DNA of 64,000 bases from Anaerolineae bacterium (GTDB taxonomy: Bacteria; Chloroflexota; Anaerolineae; Promineifilales; Promineifilaceae), in assembly GCA_020848035.1 (NCBI GenBank), contig JADLAX010000058.1, positions 37,088 to 101,087 of the forward strand, read 5' to 3'. This document shows, piece by piece, positions 38,987-47,247 of the stretch. The position numbers were made by a program, and so were the translations under genes. The notes under the pieces are model-generated. The model was not told the DNA's origin and did no database searches. It saw nothing but the letters and a program-made list of their open reading frames with translations. How positions within the stretch are numbered: position 1 is the first letter of the stretch; the number at the start of each line of letters is the position of its first letter.

Positions 38987-41900
38987 ATGACCGAACCACA
39001 AAACGGCACTATCCTGCAAAACCTGCGCGACTTCACCGTCCAGATTCGCGATCCCGAGACTGACCGCATCCACGGCAGCGGCCTGGCCATCACCATGGAC
39101 GGCAAAGTGATCACCTGCGCCCACGTCATCAAAAGCATCCTCGATGTCCACCCGCGCGAGGCCGCCAACGCGCCGATTGGCGTCTACTTTCCCCAGGCGC
39201 GCGGCGACGAGCGCAAAGCGTACCGCGCCACCGTCGCCCAATGCTTTGCCAGCCACGACGACGATGTGGTCGTCCTCCAGCTCGACGCCCCGCCGCCGCT
39301 GGGGCGGGAGCAGCTGCCCACCCTGGGCACGGCCGAACCGTCCGCCTTCCACCCCTTCCGCAGCTTTGGCTTCCGGCGCTTAGCACAGTACCAGGCGGGC
39401 CACGCCCACGGCACTATTTTTGATGCCGTCCCGTCACCCCAAGGCTACACGTTGCACGCTGAACCAATCCAACTGGAATCCAATCAGATCAACCAGGGCA
39501 TGAGCGGCGCAGGCATTTTGGACGTTGAGCGCAATCTCGTCGTCGGTCTGATTGCCGAGGTACACAAAGCCAAGCCGGACGGTATTGACCAGGGCACGTC
39601 TTGGGGCATCAACGCCCGCGTCCTGGCCATCCCGCCGCTGACGGTGGCCCTGCAAGATGCCCCGCTGCCCAAAGCTGCCGCGCCCCAACCCCAGGCAGAT
39701 TTCCAAAAAGTCGCCCGCCAGATCCAGCCGGTGCCGCCCGACTATCAATTCCACGCCGCCCCGCCGCCGCTGGCAGAGTGGGTCGGCCGTACCGAGCTGC
39801 TCGAAGGCCTCACCCGCGACTACAACGACCCCGACCGCCGCGTCACCGGCCTCATCGGCTTTGGCGGCGAAGGCAAATCCAGCCTCGCCCGCCGCTGGGT
39901 GGATTCGTTGGGCGATTTTGAAAATCGCCCTACCGGGGTCTTCTGGTGGGGCTTTTACGACAACCAAAACGTGGACGAATTTTTTGAGGCGGCGCTGGGC
40001 TTCATTAGCGGCGGGCAGATTGACCCCAGGCTGATGCGCTCTAGCAGCGTGCGGGCGCAGGTGGTTGCCGCCATGCTGGCCAATGGACGCTACCTGTTTG
40101 TCCTCGATGGGTTGGAGGTGCTGCAGCGGCAGGATGGCGACGACTACGGCCTGCTGCGCAGCCCCGATTTGCAAACCTTTTTGGAGCTGTTTGCCGCGCC
40201 GGGGCACCGCAGCTTTTGTCTTATCACCAGCCGCGCCCCGCTGCTCGATTTGCTGGCTTACACCAGCTACACCCACCGGGACGTTGGCCCGGTGTCGGTG
40301 CCAGATGGGCGGGCGCTGCTGCGCGAACTGGGGGTCACCGGGCCAGACGCCGCCCTGGACCAGCTGGTGCGCCAATGGGACGGCCACGCCCTGACGCTCT
40401 CGCTGCTGGGCAGCTATCTCCACTGGCGGCACAGCGGCGACATCACCTTTGCCCATGAATTTGATGATCTGGTAGGGGCGCAGCGCGCTGCGCCCCTACC
40501 AGACGATGCGCCGGATGAGGCGCGGCAGCGGTACAGCCACGTGCACCGCGTCCTGCGCCGCTATGATGAACACCTCACCGCCGCCGAACGTGCCTTTATG
40601 ACCCTGTTTAGCGCCTTCCGCACCCCCGTCAGTCCAGACGCCTTTGCCCGCGTGTTTCGCACCCCACCAGAACGAAGCACCGGTAGGGGCGAATCGGTGA
40701 TTCGCCCAGGTGGTGGGCAAGCCAGCGGCTTGCCCCTACAGCAGGCGTTGGCGGAATTGGATGATGGTGAATTTGAAAAATTGCTGACCCGGCTGGTGGG
40801 CTACCGGCTGCTGCGCCACAACGAAACCGCCAACACGTACACCACCCACCCCCTGGTGCGCAGCCATTACCTGGCGCTGCTGACGGGCAGCGGGCAGGCG
40901 GCGCATACCCACGACCAGCTCAAAGCGTACTACCTGGCGCTGGCAGGCGACACGCCCCACCAGCCCACCCTGGCTGACCTGAACCCGCTGATTGAGGTGG
41001 TTTACCATGCCTGCCGTGCTGGGGCTTACGACGAGGCAAGACAAATTCAAAGGGATCGAATAGATCAGGGCAATCGTTTTGTACTTGGTAACATTCTAGG
41101 GGCAAATGAAACACAGCTTAATCTGATGCAGCAGTTTTTCCCAGATGGTGATACAAGCCAGGAACCACAGGTAAGCAAGGCCAGTGACAAAAGCTGGATT
41201 TTGAATGAGGTGGGGTTGTGTTTGATGAGTTTGGGGCGGCTGGCAACGGCCGTTCCCTTCTACGAACGCGGCAATCAAATGGATGTTGAACTGGAAGACT
41301 GGCACAACGCCAGCCTCGGCTACCAAAACCTGGCGGAGCTGAACGCCAACCTGGGGCGGCTGGCCGCCAGCGCCACTGCCGCCGAGGAAGCCTTCACCCT
41401 GGCCCGCCGCGCCGAGAATAAGCAAGATGAACGCAATTCACTAGCATACCAGGCATGGGCGGCCCACCTGCGTGGGCAGGTGGATGAAGCCAGCGCCGCC
41501 TTCCAGCAAGCCGAAGCATTGGAACGTGACTTATATGAAAAGTCTCAGGGAATAAAAACATTAGTTAGCCTGCGCGGCATCCAGCACGCGGAGCATTTGC
41601 GGCGGATGGGGCAGGCAGAGTATGCGCGGCGGGTCACGGCCGCTAACCTGACCATCTGCGAGCGCAATCGCTGGTCCAAAGATATCAGCATGTGCCACCG
41701 CGTCCTGGGGGAACTGGATGCGGATGCAGGCGGCGCTGCGGCCATCGCTGCCGCCCGCGACCATTTCGACACCGCCCTCACCATCGCCCGCTCCATTTCC
41801 GACCGCGCCGTTCTCATCGAGGCGCTGCTGGCGCGGGGGCGCTGGGCGGCCAGGTTGGTTGTCGCCAACCCAGACCTGACAGGTGCCCCCGAAGGATCCA

Positions 41901-42196
41901 CAACGACCAAAATTGAGCCGGGGCACCTGTCAGGTCTCACCACGATCGAGCCGGGGCACCTGTCAGGTCTACCCCAGGCATTCTCTGACCTGCGTGAAGC
42001 CCTCGGCTACGCCACCGACGGCGGCTACCGCATTTACGAAGCCGACTGCCGCATCGCCCTCGCCTGGGCCTACCTGGCCAGCGGCAATCCCGCCGAGGCC
42101 AAACAAGAGGCCAGCCGCGCCCAAACCATGTCCGCAGACATGGGCTACCACTGGGGCCAGGTCGATGCCGCCGAGATATTAAACCGCCTCCCGTAG
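38987..42196 (+). CDS. Trypsin-like protease fused to a STAND NTPase and TPR repeats
   Basis: A 1069-aa protein. Residues about 10-225 are a trypsin-2 type protease with His46 (CAHV), Asp93 (HDDDVVVLQL) and Ser173 (NQGMSGAGILD), all in place. A linker leads to a STAND ATPase with WVGRTELLEGL, P-loop GFGGEGKSS (291-299), Walker B YLFVLDGLEVL and the arginine-sensor-like SRAPLLDLL. TPR-like repeats run from about 610 to the end. The layout is that of bacterial NLR-like sensors in which ligand binding by the repeats switches on the N-terminal protease. The ATG 38987 fits the protease start; the frame is open far upstream but only as the antisense of the U32 gene. Only one ACGGCCGT occurs in 3.2 kb. 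Three palindromes lie in frame in the coding region. Confidence 0.9.
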   Translation: MTEPQNGTILQNLRDFTVQIRDPETDRIHGSGLAITMDGKVITCAHVIKSILDVHPREAANAPIGVYFPQARGDERKAYRATVAQCFASHDDDVVVLQLDAPPPLGREQLPTLGTAEPSAFHPFRSFGFRRLAQYQAGHAHGTIFDAVPSPQGYTLHAEPIQLESNQINQGMSGAGILDVERNLVVGLIAEVHKAKPDGIDQGTSWGINARVLAIPPLTVALQDAPLPKAAAPQPQADFQKVARQIQPVPPDYQFHAAPPPLAEWVGRTELLEGLTRDYNDPDRRVTGLIGFGGEGKSSLARRWVDSLGDFENRPTGVFWWGFYDNQNVDEFFEAALGFISGGQIDPRLMRSSSVRAQVVAAMLANGRYLFVLDGLEVLQRQDGDDYGLLRSPDLQTFLELFAAPGHRSFCLITSRAPLLDLLAYTSYTHRDVGPVSVPDGRALLRELGVTGPDAALDQLVRQWDGHALTLSLLGSYLHWRHSGDITFAHEFDDLVGAQRAAPLPDDAPDEARQRYSHVHRVLRRYDEHLTAAERAFMTLFSAFRTPVSPDAFARVFRTPPERSTGRGESVIRPGGGQASGLPLQQALAELDDGEFEKLLTRLVGYRLLRHNETANTYTTHPLVRSHYLALLTGSGQAAHTHDQLKAYYLALAGDTPHQPTLADLNPLIEVVYHACRAGAYDEARQIQRDRIDQGNRFVLGNILGANETQLNLMQQFFPDGDTSQEPQVSKASDKSWILNEVGLCLMSLGRLATAVPFYERGNQMDVELEDWHNASLGYQNLAELNANLGRLAASATAAEEAFTLARRAENKQDERNSLAYQAWAAHLRGQVDEASAAFQQAEALERDLYEKSQGIKTLVSLRGIQHAEHLRRMGQAEYARRVTAANLTICERNRWSKDISMCHRVLGELDADAGGAAAIAAARDHFDTALTIARSISDRAVLIEALLARGRWAARLVVANPDLTGAPEGSTTTKIEPGHLSGLTTIEPGHLSGLPQAFSDLREALGYATDGGYRIYEADCRIALAWAYLASGNPAEAKQEASRAQTMSADMGYHWGQVDAAEILNRLP
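40471..40500. repeat. Perfect 30-nt palindrome in frame in the STAND region
   Basis: Arms GGTAGGGGCGCAGCG and CGCTGCGCCCCTACC are exact complements; the element has the GTAG foot of REP elements. It reads as LVGAQRAAPLPD. Confidence 0.93.
40682..40739. repeat. Two GTAG-type half-elements in frame
   Basis: GTAGGGGCGAATCGG/TGATTCGCC and GGGCAAGCC/GGCTTGCCCCTAC hairpins side by side, read as GRGESVIRPGGGQASGLPLQ. Confidence 0.88.
41872..41970. repeat. Three-arm inverted repeat in frame in the TPR region
   Basis: AGACCTGACAGGTGCCCC at 41872 faces two copies of its exact complement GGGGCACCTGTCAGGTCT at 41920 and 41953, 33 nt apart. It encodes an 11-residue repeat IEPGHLSGLTT, twice. Confidence 0.93.
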
Positions 42197-42246
42197 CCGC
42201 GGATTCCATCCGCGCCCGACCCGCGCGGTTAGGAAACCGCGGCTAC
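42193..42246. repeat. GTAGCCGCGG palindrome at the STAND gene stop
   Basis: GTAGCCGCGG faces CCGCGGCTAC. The TAG of the GTAG foot is the stop codon of the trypsin-STAND gene. Confidence 0.88.
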
Positions 42247-42299
42247 GCCCAAACCCTCCACCTGTCATGCTGAGAGGCCCCACAGCGGGGCGCTGTTCA

Positions 42300-42529
42300 A
42301 CGAAAAGAGAAACAAAGGGGCTTCTGTAATGATGGAGCGTAGTATTATTAGGGTCACACTCAGACAGTTAAGACCGGTACCACAGTGGTGTTTTCGTACC
42401 CGAGGCTGAGAGTGGTTCCAACCATTGATGGTTTGACGAATGGTGGCCAAATGGACCCCGCTTAGCAGCTTGCTTTTCGGCCAAGATGGTTGGGTCTGAG
42501 TGAAAAAAGGCACTGAGGAGACCCTGATA
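42300..42529 (+). ncRNA. Candidate bridge-RNA region of the IS110 element
   Basis: IS110 elements of the IS621 type encode a bridge RNA in the left non-coding end, ahead of the transposase. This 230-nt stretch is non-coding, has a GTACCACAGTGGTG hairpin near 42376 and a pair of CCAACCATTGATGG/CGAATGGTGGCC stretches near 42417 that could form loops. I could not assign target and donor loops, so this is inference from position and family. Confidence 0.4.
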
Positions 42530-43918
42530 ATGAGTAAAGCGAAAAGTAAGCGACCGCCGTGGCACAAGGCCAACTTTGACGTTCTGGAGCAGATTCAGCG
42601 TAACGCAGCCGGAATTGACGTGGGGGCAACGGAAGTCTACGTCTGTGTCCCTGCGGGACGAGACGATGAGCGCGTACGCAGCTATGCGACGTTTACCGCC
42701 GACCTGCATCGGCTGGCTGACTGGCTGGTGCACTGTGGGGTGGAGACGGTGGCGATGGAATCGACTGGCGTTTATTGGATTACGCTCTACGATATCCTTG
42801 AAGCGCGTGGGTTGCGCGTCTACCTGGTGAACGCACGCCATCTGAAGAACGTCAGTGGGCGCAAGAGCGATGTTTCTGATTGCGAATGGCTCTATCAACT
42901 GCATACGTATGGGCTGCTGCGCGGTTCGTTCCATCCGCCGGATGACATTCGCGCCTTGCGTGCCTTGGCGCGTCACCGGGAGATGTTGGTCAGCTATCGC
43001 GCAGCTCATATTCAGCACATGCAAAAGGCGTTGGAGCTGATGAATCTTAAGCTGACCTATGTGTTGAGCGATATCACTGGCGAGACCGGCATGCAGATTA
43101 TTCGAGCCATATTGACCGGGGAGCGTGACCCGCAAGTTTTGGCTACATACCGTCATGGCAGGTGCAAGCAGAGTGAAGCCGAGATCGCCAAAGCCTTGAG
43201 CGGAAACTATCGGCAGGAACACCTCCTTACGCTGCAGCAGGCTCTGAACCTGTATGAAACCTATGGTCAGCAAATCGCTGCGGTGGATGCCGAGATGGAG
43301 AGGCTCTACAAGGCGTTGCCACCACCAGACGACGGCCACGCTTCCCAGGCCAAGCCACCGCAACCCAAGTCCAGGAAGCGACGCAAAAATCAAGCTCATT
43401 TTGACTTGACACAGGCGCTGTACCAGGTGACGGGTGTTGACCTGACGCAGATTGATGGCATTGAGGCGCTGACGGCCCAGACCATCATTACGGAAATAGG
43501 CTGGGATGTCAGCCCGTGGCGCACCGAAAAACATTTTACCTCCTGGCTAGGGCTATGCCCCAACAATGATGTGACCGGCGGCAAGGTCAAACGCCGTAGC
43601 ACACGCAAGACGAGTCAACGGGTGGCGACCGCTTTGCGCGTGGCCGCCCAATCGTTGGCACGTTCAGAGAGCGCCTTAGGCGCTTTCTATCGACGTATCA
43701 AGGCACGTCATGGTGCGCCCAAGGCGATTGTGGCCACCGCCCACAAGCTAGCCCGTATCGTTTATTATCTGCTCAAACATCGTACGGATTATCAGGACCC
43801 TGGTGTTGATTACTATAACCAGCAGCAGCGCGAACGAACCATCAATCGACTGCGGAAAATCGCGGCAAAATATGATATGGTACTCCAGCCGCAGGCCGGT
43901 TTTTCAGGAGCTACATGA
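42530..43918 (+). CDS. IS110-family transposase (DEDD recombinase)
   Basis: A 462-aa recombinase. The RuvC-like N-domain has GIDVGATEVYV (first Asp), VAMESTGVYW (Glu) and GRKSDVSDCEW (the DxxD pair). The C-terminal Transposase_20 domain has VTGVDLTQIDGIEALTAQTIITEIG, ASWLG-type TSWLGLCPNNDVTGGK and the SLARSESALGAFYRRIKAR region near the catalytic Ser. ATG 42530 follows GAGGAG by 9 nt; a GTG at 42500 is less likely. The gene is intact and holds no ACGGCCGT copy, unlike nearly all its neighbours, which fits recent arrival. Confidence 0.94.
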   Translation: MSKAKSKRPPWHKANFDVLEQIQRNAAGIDVGATEVYVCVPAGRDDERVRSYATFTADLHRLADWLVHCGVETVAMESTGVYWITLYDILEARGLRVYLVNARHLKNVSGRKSDVSDCEWLYQLHTYGLLRGSFHPPDDIRALRALARHREMLVSYRAAHIQHMQKALELMNLKLTYVLSDITGETGMQIIRAILTGERDPQVLATYRHGRCKQSEAEIAKALSGNYRQEHLLTLQQALNLYETYGQQIAAVDAEMERLYKALPPPDDGHASQAKPPQPKSRKRRKNQAHFDLTQALYQVTGVDLTQIDGIEALTAQTIITEIGWDVSPWRTEKHFTSWLGLCPNNDVTGGKVKRRSTRKTSQRVATALRVAAQSLARSESALGAFYRRIKARHGAPKAIVATAHKLARIVYYLLKHRTDYQDPGVDYYNQQQRERTINRLRKIAAKYDMVLQPQAGFSGAT

Positions 43919-44247
43919 TTTTGTTTCTTAGCAGAGCCTGTACTGAGGCTGCCGAAATATCCCATCCGCGAGGGCATTCACAAAACCTCGGTTTGGGTAA
44001 GGTTGTGGTTATGGGTTCCTTGCGGGATGTTTCACTGCGTTCAGCATGACAGGGGTGGGATCAGCCGGGCGCGGTAAGAAATTGCGGCTGCGGCACAAAC
44101 CTGTACTCCATCAATAAACAAGCTCAGGTAGAAGTTTCGCGGCAAAAACTACCAGTTTTAGGAGGTGCGGTTCGCCATTGACCTGAATTTTGAAAACGCT
44201 TCTGAGTTTCATACAATCCCCCAAACTAACCCATCACGAGGCCTTCC
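43919..44247. other. Right end of IS110 and spacer
   Basis: A 329-nt gap. Its first half is the non-coding right end of the IS element up to the CAGCATGACAGG arm at 44053. The rest (44054-44247) holds no gene or clear repeat; a short TTAGGAGGTGCGG lies at 44159 but no gene starts within range. Confidence 0.55.
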
Positions 44248-44667
44248 ATGTCTACCCTCAACGGTTTTGGCACAACGCTATTGGGCATCAGCCAGCAAAA
44301 CGAGCAGCACGAAGCCACCGCCACGTGCTGGATAACCTTGCTGTACCTGCCCTTCGTGCCGCTCAAACGGTACACCGTGCGCTTTTTGCCCCACAAAGGC
44401 AGCGGCTTCAGCTACCAAATCCTGGCCGAAGCCCCGCTCAACTGGCGTGAAGTCGCCCTGACGTACCTCTACGGCTGGCTGCTTTTTCCCTTGCTCCTCT
44501 TTTGGCCGTTCCCCCTGATGGTGCGCGAAGTGTGGCAAAGCCTGGGCCTGCCCCAAAATTTCAGCATACCCTTTATGGTGTTTGCCATTCTCTGGGTCAT
44601 CATCGCTGTTTGGAAACTGGCAGACTGGCATGAGAATCGGGGACGGCCGTTTCACCACACAAATTAA
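44248..44667 (+). CDS. Small membrane protein of unknown function
   Basis: A 139-aa protein I do not recognise. The N-terminus has GFGTTLLGISQQNEQHEATATCWITLLYLPFVPLKRY, an outline seen in small Chloroflexota/Bacteroidota membrane proteins, then two hydrophobic helices (TYLYGWLLFPLLLFWPFPLM and FMVFAILWVIIAVWKLA). The cytoplasmic/external side is not clear. An ACGGCCGT copy lies near its stop. Confidence 0.7.
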   Translation: MSTLNGFGTTLLGISQQNEQHEATATCWITLLYLPFVPLKRYTVRFLPHKGSGFSYQILAEAPLNWREVALTYLYGWLLFPLLLFWPFPLMVREVWQSLGLPQNFSIPFMVFAILWVIIAVWKLADWHENRGRPFHHTN

Positions 44668-44671
44668 CAAC

Positions 44672-44706
44672 TATGAAAATCTGTATAATCTGCGAAATCT
44701 TTGATT
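44672..44706. repeat. Single-arm copy of the CTGCGAAATCTTTGAT repeat
   Basis: AATCTGTATAATCTGCGAAA-type sequence followed by TCTTTGATTTT matches one arm of the elements at 21964-22027 and 34648-34706. Confidence 0.6.
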
Positions 44707-44764
44707 TTATTGGTTTTTGTACAAGAACTTATTCGCCAAAGCACAACACAATTCGGAGAAACCC

Positions 44765-46420
44765 ATGACCCAAGAAACCTATGATGTCATCGTAATCGGC
44801 TCCGGCGCGGGCGGCATGTCTGCCGCCGTGCCGCTGGCCCAGGCAGGCAAAAAAGTGCTCGTCCTGGAGCAGCACGACGTGCCCGGCGGCTGGACCCACT
44901 CCTTTACCCTCGAAGGGTACAAATTCAGCCCTGGGGTGCACTACATTGGCGGCATTGGCCCCGGCGGCCCCATGCGCCGCATCTACGAAGGGTTAGGCGT
45001 CTCCGAGGACCTCGCCTTCTGCGAAATCAACCCCGACGGCTTCGACCACGTTTTCGTTGGCGAAGAGCGCTTCGACATCCCCAAAGGGCGCGAAACATTT
45101 GCCAACCGCCTCAAAGCCCGCTTCCCCCATGAGGCCAGCGGCATCGACGGTTACCTGGCCATGTGCCAGCAGCTCATGGACGAAACCCGCCTGCTGGGTC
45201 GCGTACGCGGCATCGGCGACGCCATCACCCTGCCCTGGCGCGCCCGCCACATCCTGCGCTGGGCCTTCCGCACCGGGGCCGATCTCATCAACCATTACGT
45301 TTCTGATCCGGTGCTGCGGGCCATTTTGTCAGCCCAATCGGGCGACCACGGTTTGCCGCCGTCGCAGGTGTCTGCGCCCCTGCACGCAGGCGTGACGCAC
45401 CACTATTTTGACGGCGGCTTTTACCCCGTTGGCGGCGCGTTTGCCATTCCGCGCGCTTTTGCCCGCGCCCTTAAGCGGGCCGGGGGCGAACTGCGCCTGC
45501 AAACCCGCGTCGAGCGCATTTTGCTGGATGCCAACAAACACGTGCGCGGCGTCCGCCTGACGGACGGCACGGAAATTGCCGCCCAACACGTCGTTAGCAA
45601 CGCCGACCCGGAAGTGACGTTTGGTAAGCTGGTGGGGCGCGAACATCTCAGTACCAAATTGCAGCGCAAGCTGGGCAAGGTGCGCTACTCTACCTCGGCT
45701 CTCAGCCTGTTTATGGCCGTGGACATGGATTTACGCGCCGCCGGGCTGGATTCTGGCAACTATTGGTTCTACAACCACAGCGACGTGGACGGCATCTACG
45801 CCGACGGCCAGACCGACAAAATCGTTCAAGATTTCCAGCCTGAAGGCATGTTCCTGACGGTGACAACGTTGAAAGATCCGTCCAAAATGCACAGCGGGCA
45901 CCACACGCTGGAGGCGTTTGCTTTTGTCAGCTATGAGCCGTTTGCCCAATGGGCCGACCAGCCTGCGGGCGACCGGGAGTGGGAGTACCAGCAGCTCAAA
46001 GAGAAGCTAACTGCCGCCATGCTGGCCAACATTGATAAGCGCATTCCGGGGTTCAGCCAGCATGTGGTGTTTAAAGACCTGGGCACGCCGCTGAGCAACG
46101 AGCATTACCTGAACGCCACGCGGGGCAATTTGTACGGGATTGATAAAACTCGCTTCCAGGTGGGTCCGTGGGCGTTTAACAACAAAACGGAGATTGAGGG
46201 ATTGTGGCTGTGTGGCGCCAGCACCACCGCCGGGCATGGCGTGGCCGGGGCTACCAACTCTGGTCTGGCCACGGCGCGGCAAATTATGGGCGGCAAGATG
46301 AGCGATTTGCTCAAGCAAAACGGCCCGCCGCTGGAAGTGTATCCGTCGGAGGAGCCAGACAAATGGCCTGCGGATTTGCGCCGCCGCATGGCGCGCAATC
46401 CGCAAACGATGGAGGAGTGA
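44765..46420 (+). CDS. Phytoene desaturase/retinol saturase-like FAD oxidoreductase
   Basis: A 551-aa CrtI/RetSat-type enzyme. The FAD motif YDVIVIGSGAGGMSAAVPLAQAGKKVLVLEQHDVPGG opens it, followed by FSPGVHYIGGIGPGG as in all-trans-retinol 13,14-reductases, and the C-terminal WLCGASTTAGHGVAGATNSGLATARQIMG. It likely acts on a polyprenoid or carotenoid, but no carotenoid gene cluster is here. GGAG lies 7 nt before ATG 44765. No ACGGCCGT copy in 1.66 kb. Confidence 0.88.
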   Translation: MTQETYDVIVIGSGAGGMSAAVPLAQAGKKVLVLEQHDVPGGWTHSFTLEGYKFSPGVHYIGGIGPGGPMRRIYEGLGVSEDLAFCEINPDGFDHVFVGEERFDIPKGRETFANRLKARFPHEASGIDGYLAMCQQLMDETRLLGRVRGIGDAITLPWRARHILRWAFRTGADLINHYVSDPVLRAILSAQSGDHGLPPSQVSAPLHAGVTHHYFDGGFYPVGGAFAIPRAFARALKRAGGELRLQTRVERILLDANKHVRGVRLTDGTEIAAQHVVSNADPEVTFGKLVGREHLSTKLQRKLGKVRYSTSALSLFMAVDMDLRAAGLDSGNYWFYNHSDVDGIYADGQTDKIVQDFQPEGMFLTVTTLKDPSKMHSGHHTLEAFAFVSYEPFAQWADQPAGDREWEYQQLKEKLTAAMLANIDKRIPGFSQHVVFKDLGTPLSNEHYLNATRGNLYGIDKTRFQVGPWAFNNKTEIEGLWLCGASTTAGHGVAGATNSGLATARQIMGGKMSDLLKQNGPPLEVYPSEEPDKWPADLRRRMARNPQTMEE

Positions 46421-46440
46421 GCCGCCGCCGCTGCGTGGGG

Positions 46441-47244
46441 CTACTGTTCTTTTTCGACGAAATTGAGCGGGGGCGCAGGGCTGGTAGCTGTCCAGCCGCC
46501 GTCAACCACCAGGGTTTGCCCGTTGATTTGGGCCGCTTGTGGTGAGAGCAAAAAGAGGGTGGCCTGGGCAATATCAGCGGGAAATGCGGGCCGCCGCGTG
46601 GGCGTAAGCCGCCCCCAAACCGCCTCGTAGTCTGGATCGTTGGCCAGGTTGCGCGGCGTAACGGTGGCACCAGGGGCAATGGCGTTGACGGTGATGCCGT
46701 ACGGCCCCAACTCAACCACGAGCTGGCGGGCTAACATCGACAGCGCCGCCTTGGTTAAGGCATAGGCGGAAAGATACTGAATTGCCTGGTAGCCAGTGAC
46801 GGAGGACATGAACAGGATGCGCCCGCCGGTGCCTTGCTGGCGCATTTGCCGGGCGGCGGCCTGAGCCAGAAAAAAAGAGCCTCTCAGATTTACGTTGAGG
46901 ACGGTTTGAAAATCGTCGGGATCATAGTCGAAGAAGTTGTTCCAGAGGGTGATACCGGCATTGGCGACGGCGATGTCTAGCTGGCCAAAGTGGGCTACGG
47001 CCTGGGCCACCAGACCGCGCACGACGGGCAGTTCGCCCACATCGCCGCCCACACCCAGACAAACCCCGCCAGACGCCACAATCTGTTCAGCCGCAACGGC
47101 CGCTTTGCCAGCAGCCACATCATTGAGCAAAACATTTGCCCCCTGCGCAGCCAGCTGCCGGGCAATTTCCAGACCGATCCCTTCACCTGCCCCGGTGATG
47201 ACGGCCGTTTTCCCCTTAAATGGGGCGTCGTTTTCTATCACCAC
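46441..47244 (-). CDS. SDR-family oxidoreductase
   Basis: A 267-aa classical short-chain dehydrogenase. It has AVITGAGEGIGLEIARQL, the NAG motif VANAGITLWNNF, catalytic Ser in ILFMSSVTGYQ and YALTKAAL (YxxxK). It resembles glucose or 3-oxoacyl-ACP dehydrogenases; the substrate is unknown. The start is GTG (47244), only 3 nt past the stop of the hydroxyacid dehydrogenase gene, so the two are an operon. Confidence 0.9.
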   Translation of the reverse strand: MVIENDAPFKGKTAVITGAGEGIGLEIARQLAAQGANVLLNDVAAGKAAVAAEQIVASGGVCLGVGGDVGELPVVRGLVAQAVAHFGQLDIAVANAGITLWNNFFDYDPDDFQTVLNVNLRGSFFLAQAAARQMRQQGTGGRILFMSSVTGYQAIQYLSAYALTKAALSMLARQLVVELGPYGITVNAIAPGATVTPRNLANDPDYEAVWGRLTPTRRPAFPADIAQATLFLLSPQAAQINGQTLVVDGGWTATSPAPPLNFVEKEQ

Positions 47245-47247
47245 TGG

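Larger units (their letters stand above)
42261..44053 (+). mobile_element. IS110-family insertion, with flanking repeat arms
   Basis: One transposase gene with about 270 nt before it and about 130 nt after it. CCTGTCATGCTGA at 42261-42273 and its exact complement at 44041-44053 bracket it; these look like two arms of a REP-type intergenic palindrome split by the insertion, a known target type for IS110. The true ends are inside these arms and cannot be fixed without an empty site. No terminal inverted repeats, as expected. Confidence 0.75.

Noticed and set aside
42368..43534. 388-codon minus-strand frame over the IS110 gene
   Set aside because: Shadow of the intact transposase; the transposase motifs are clear on the plus strand.
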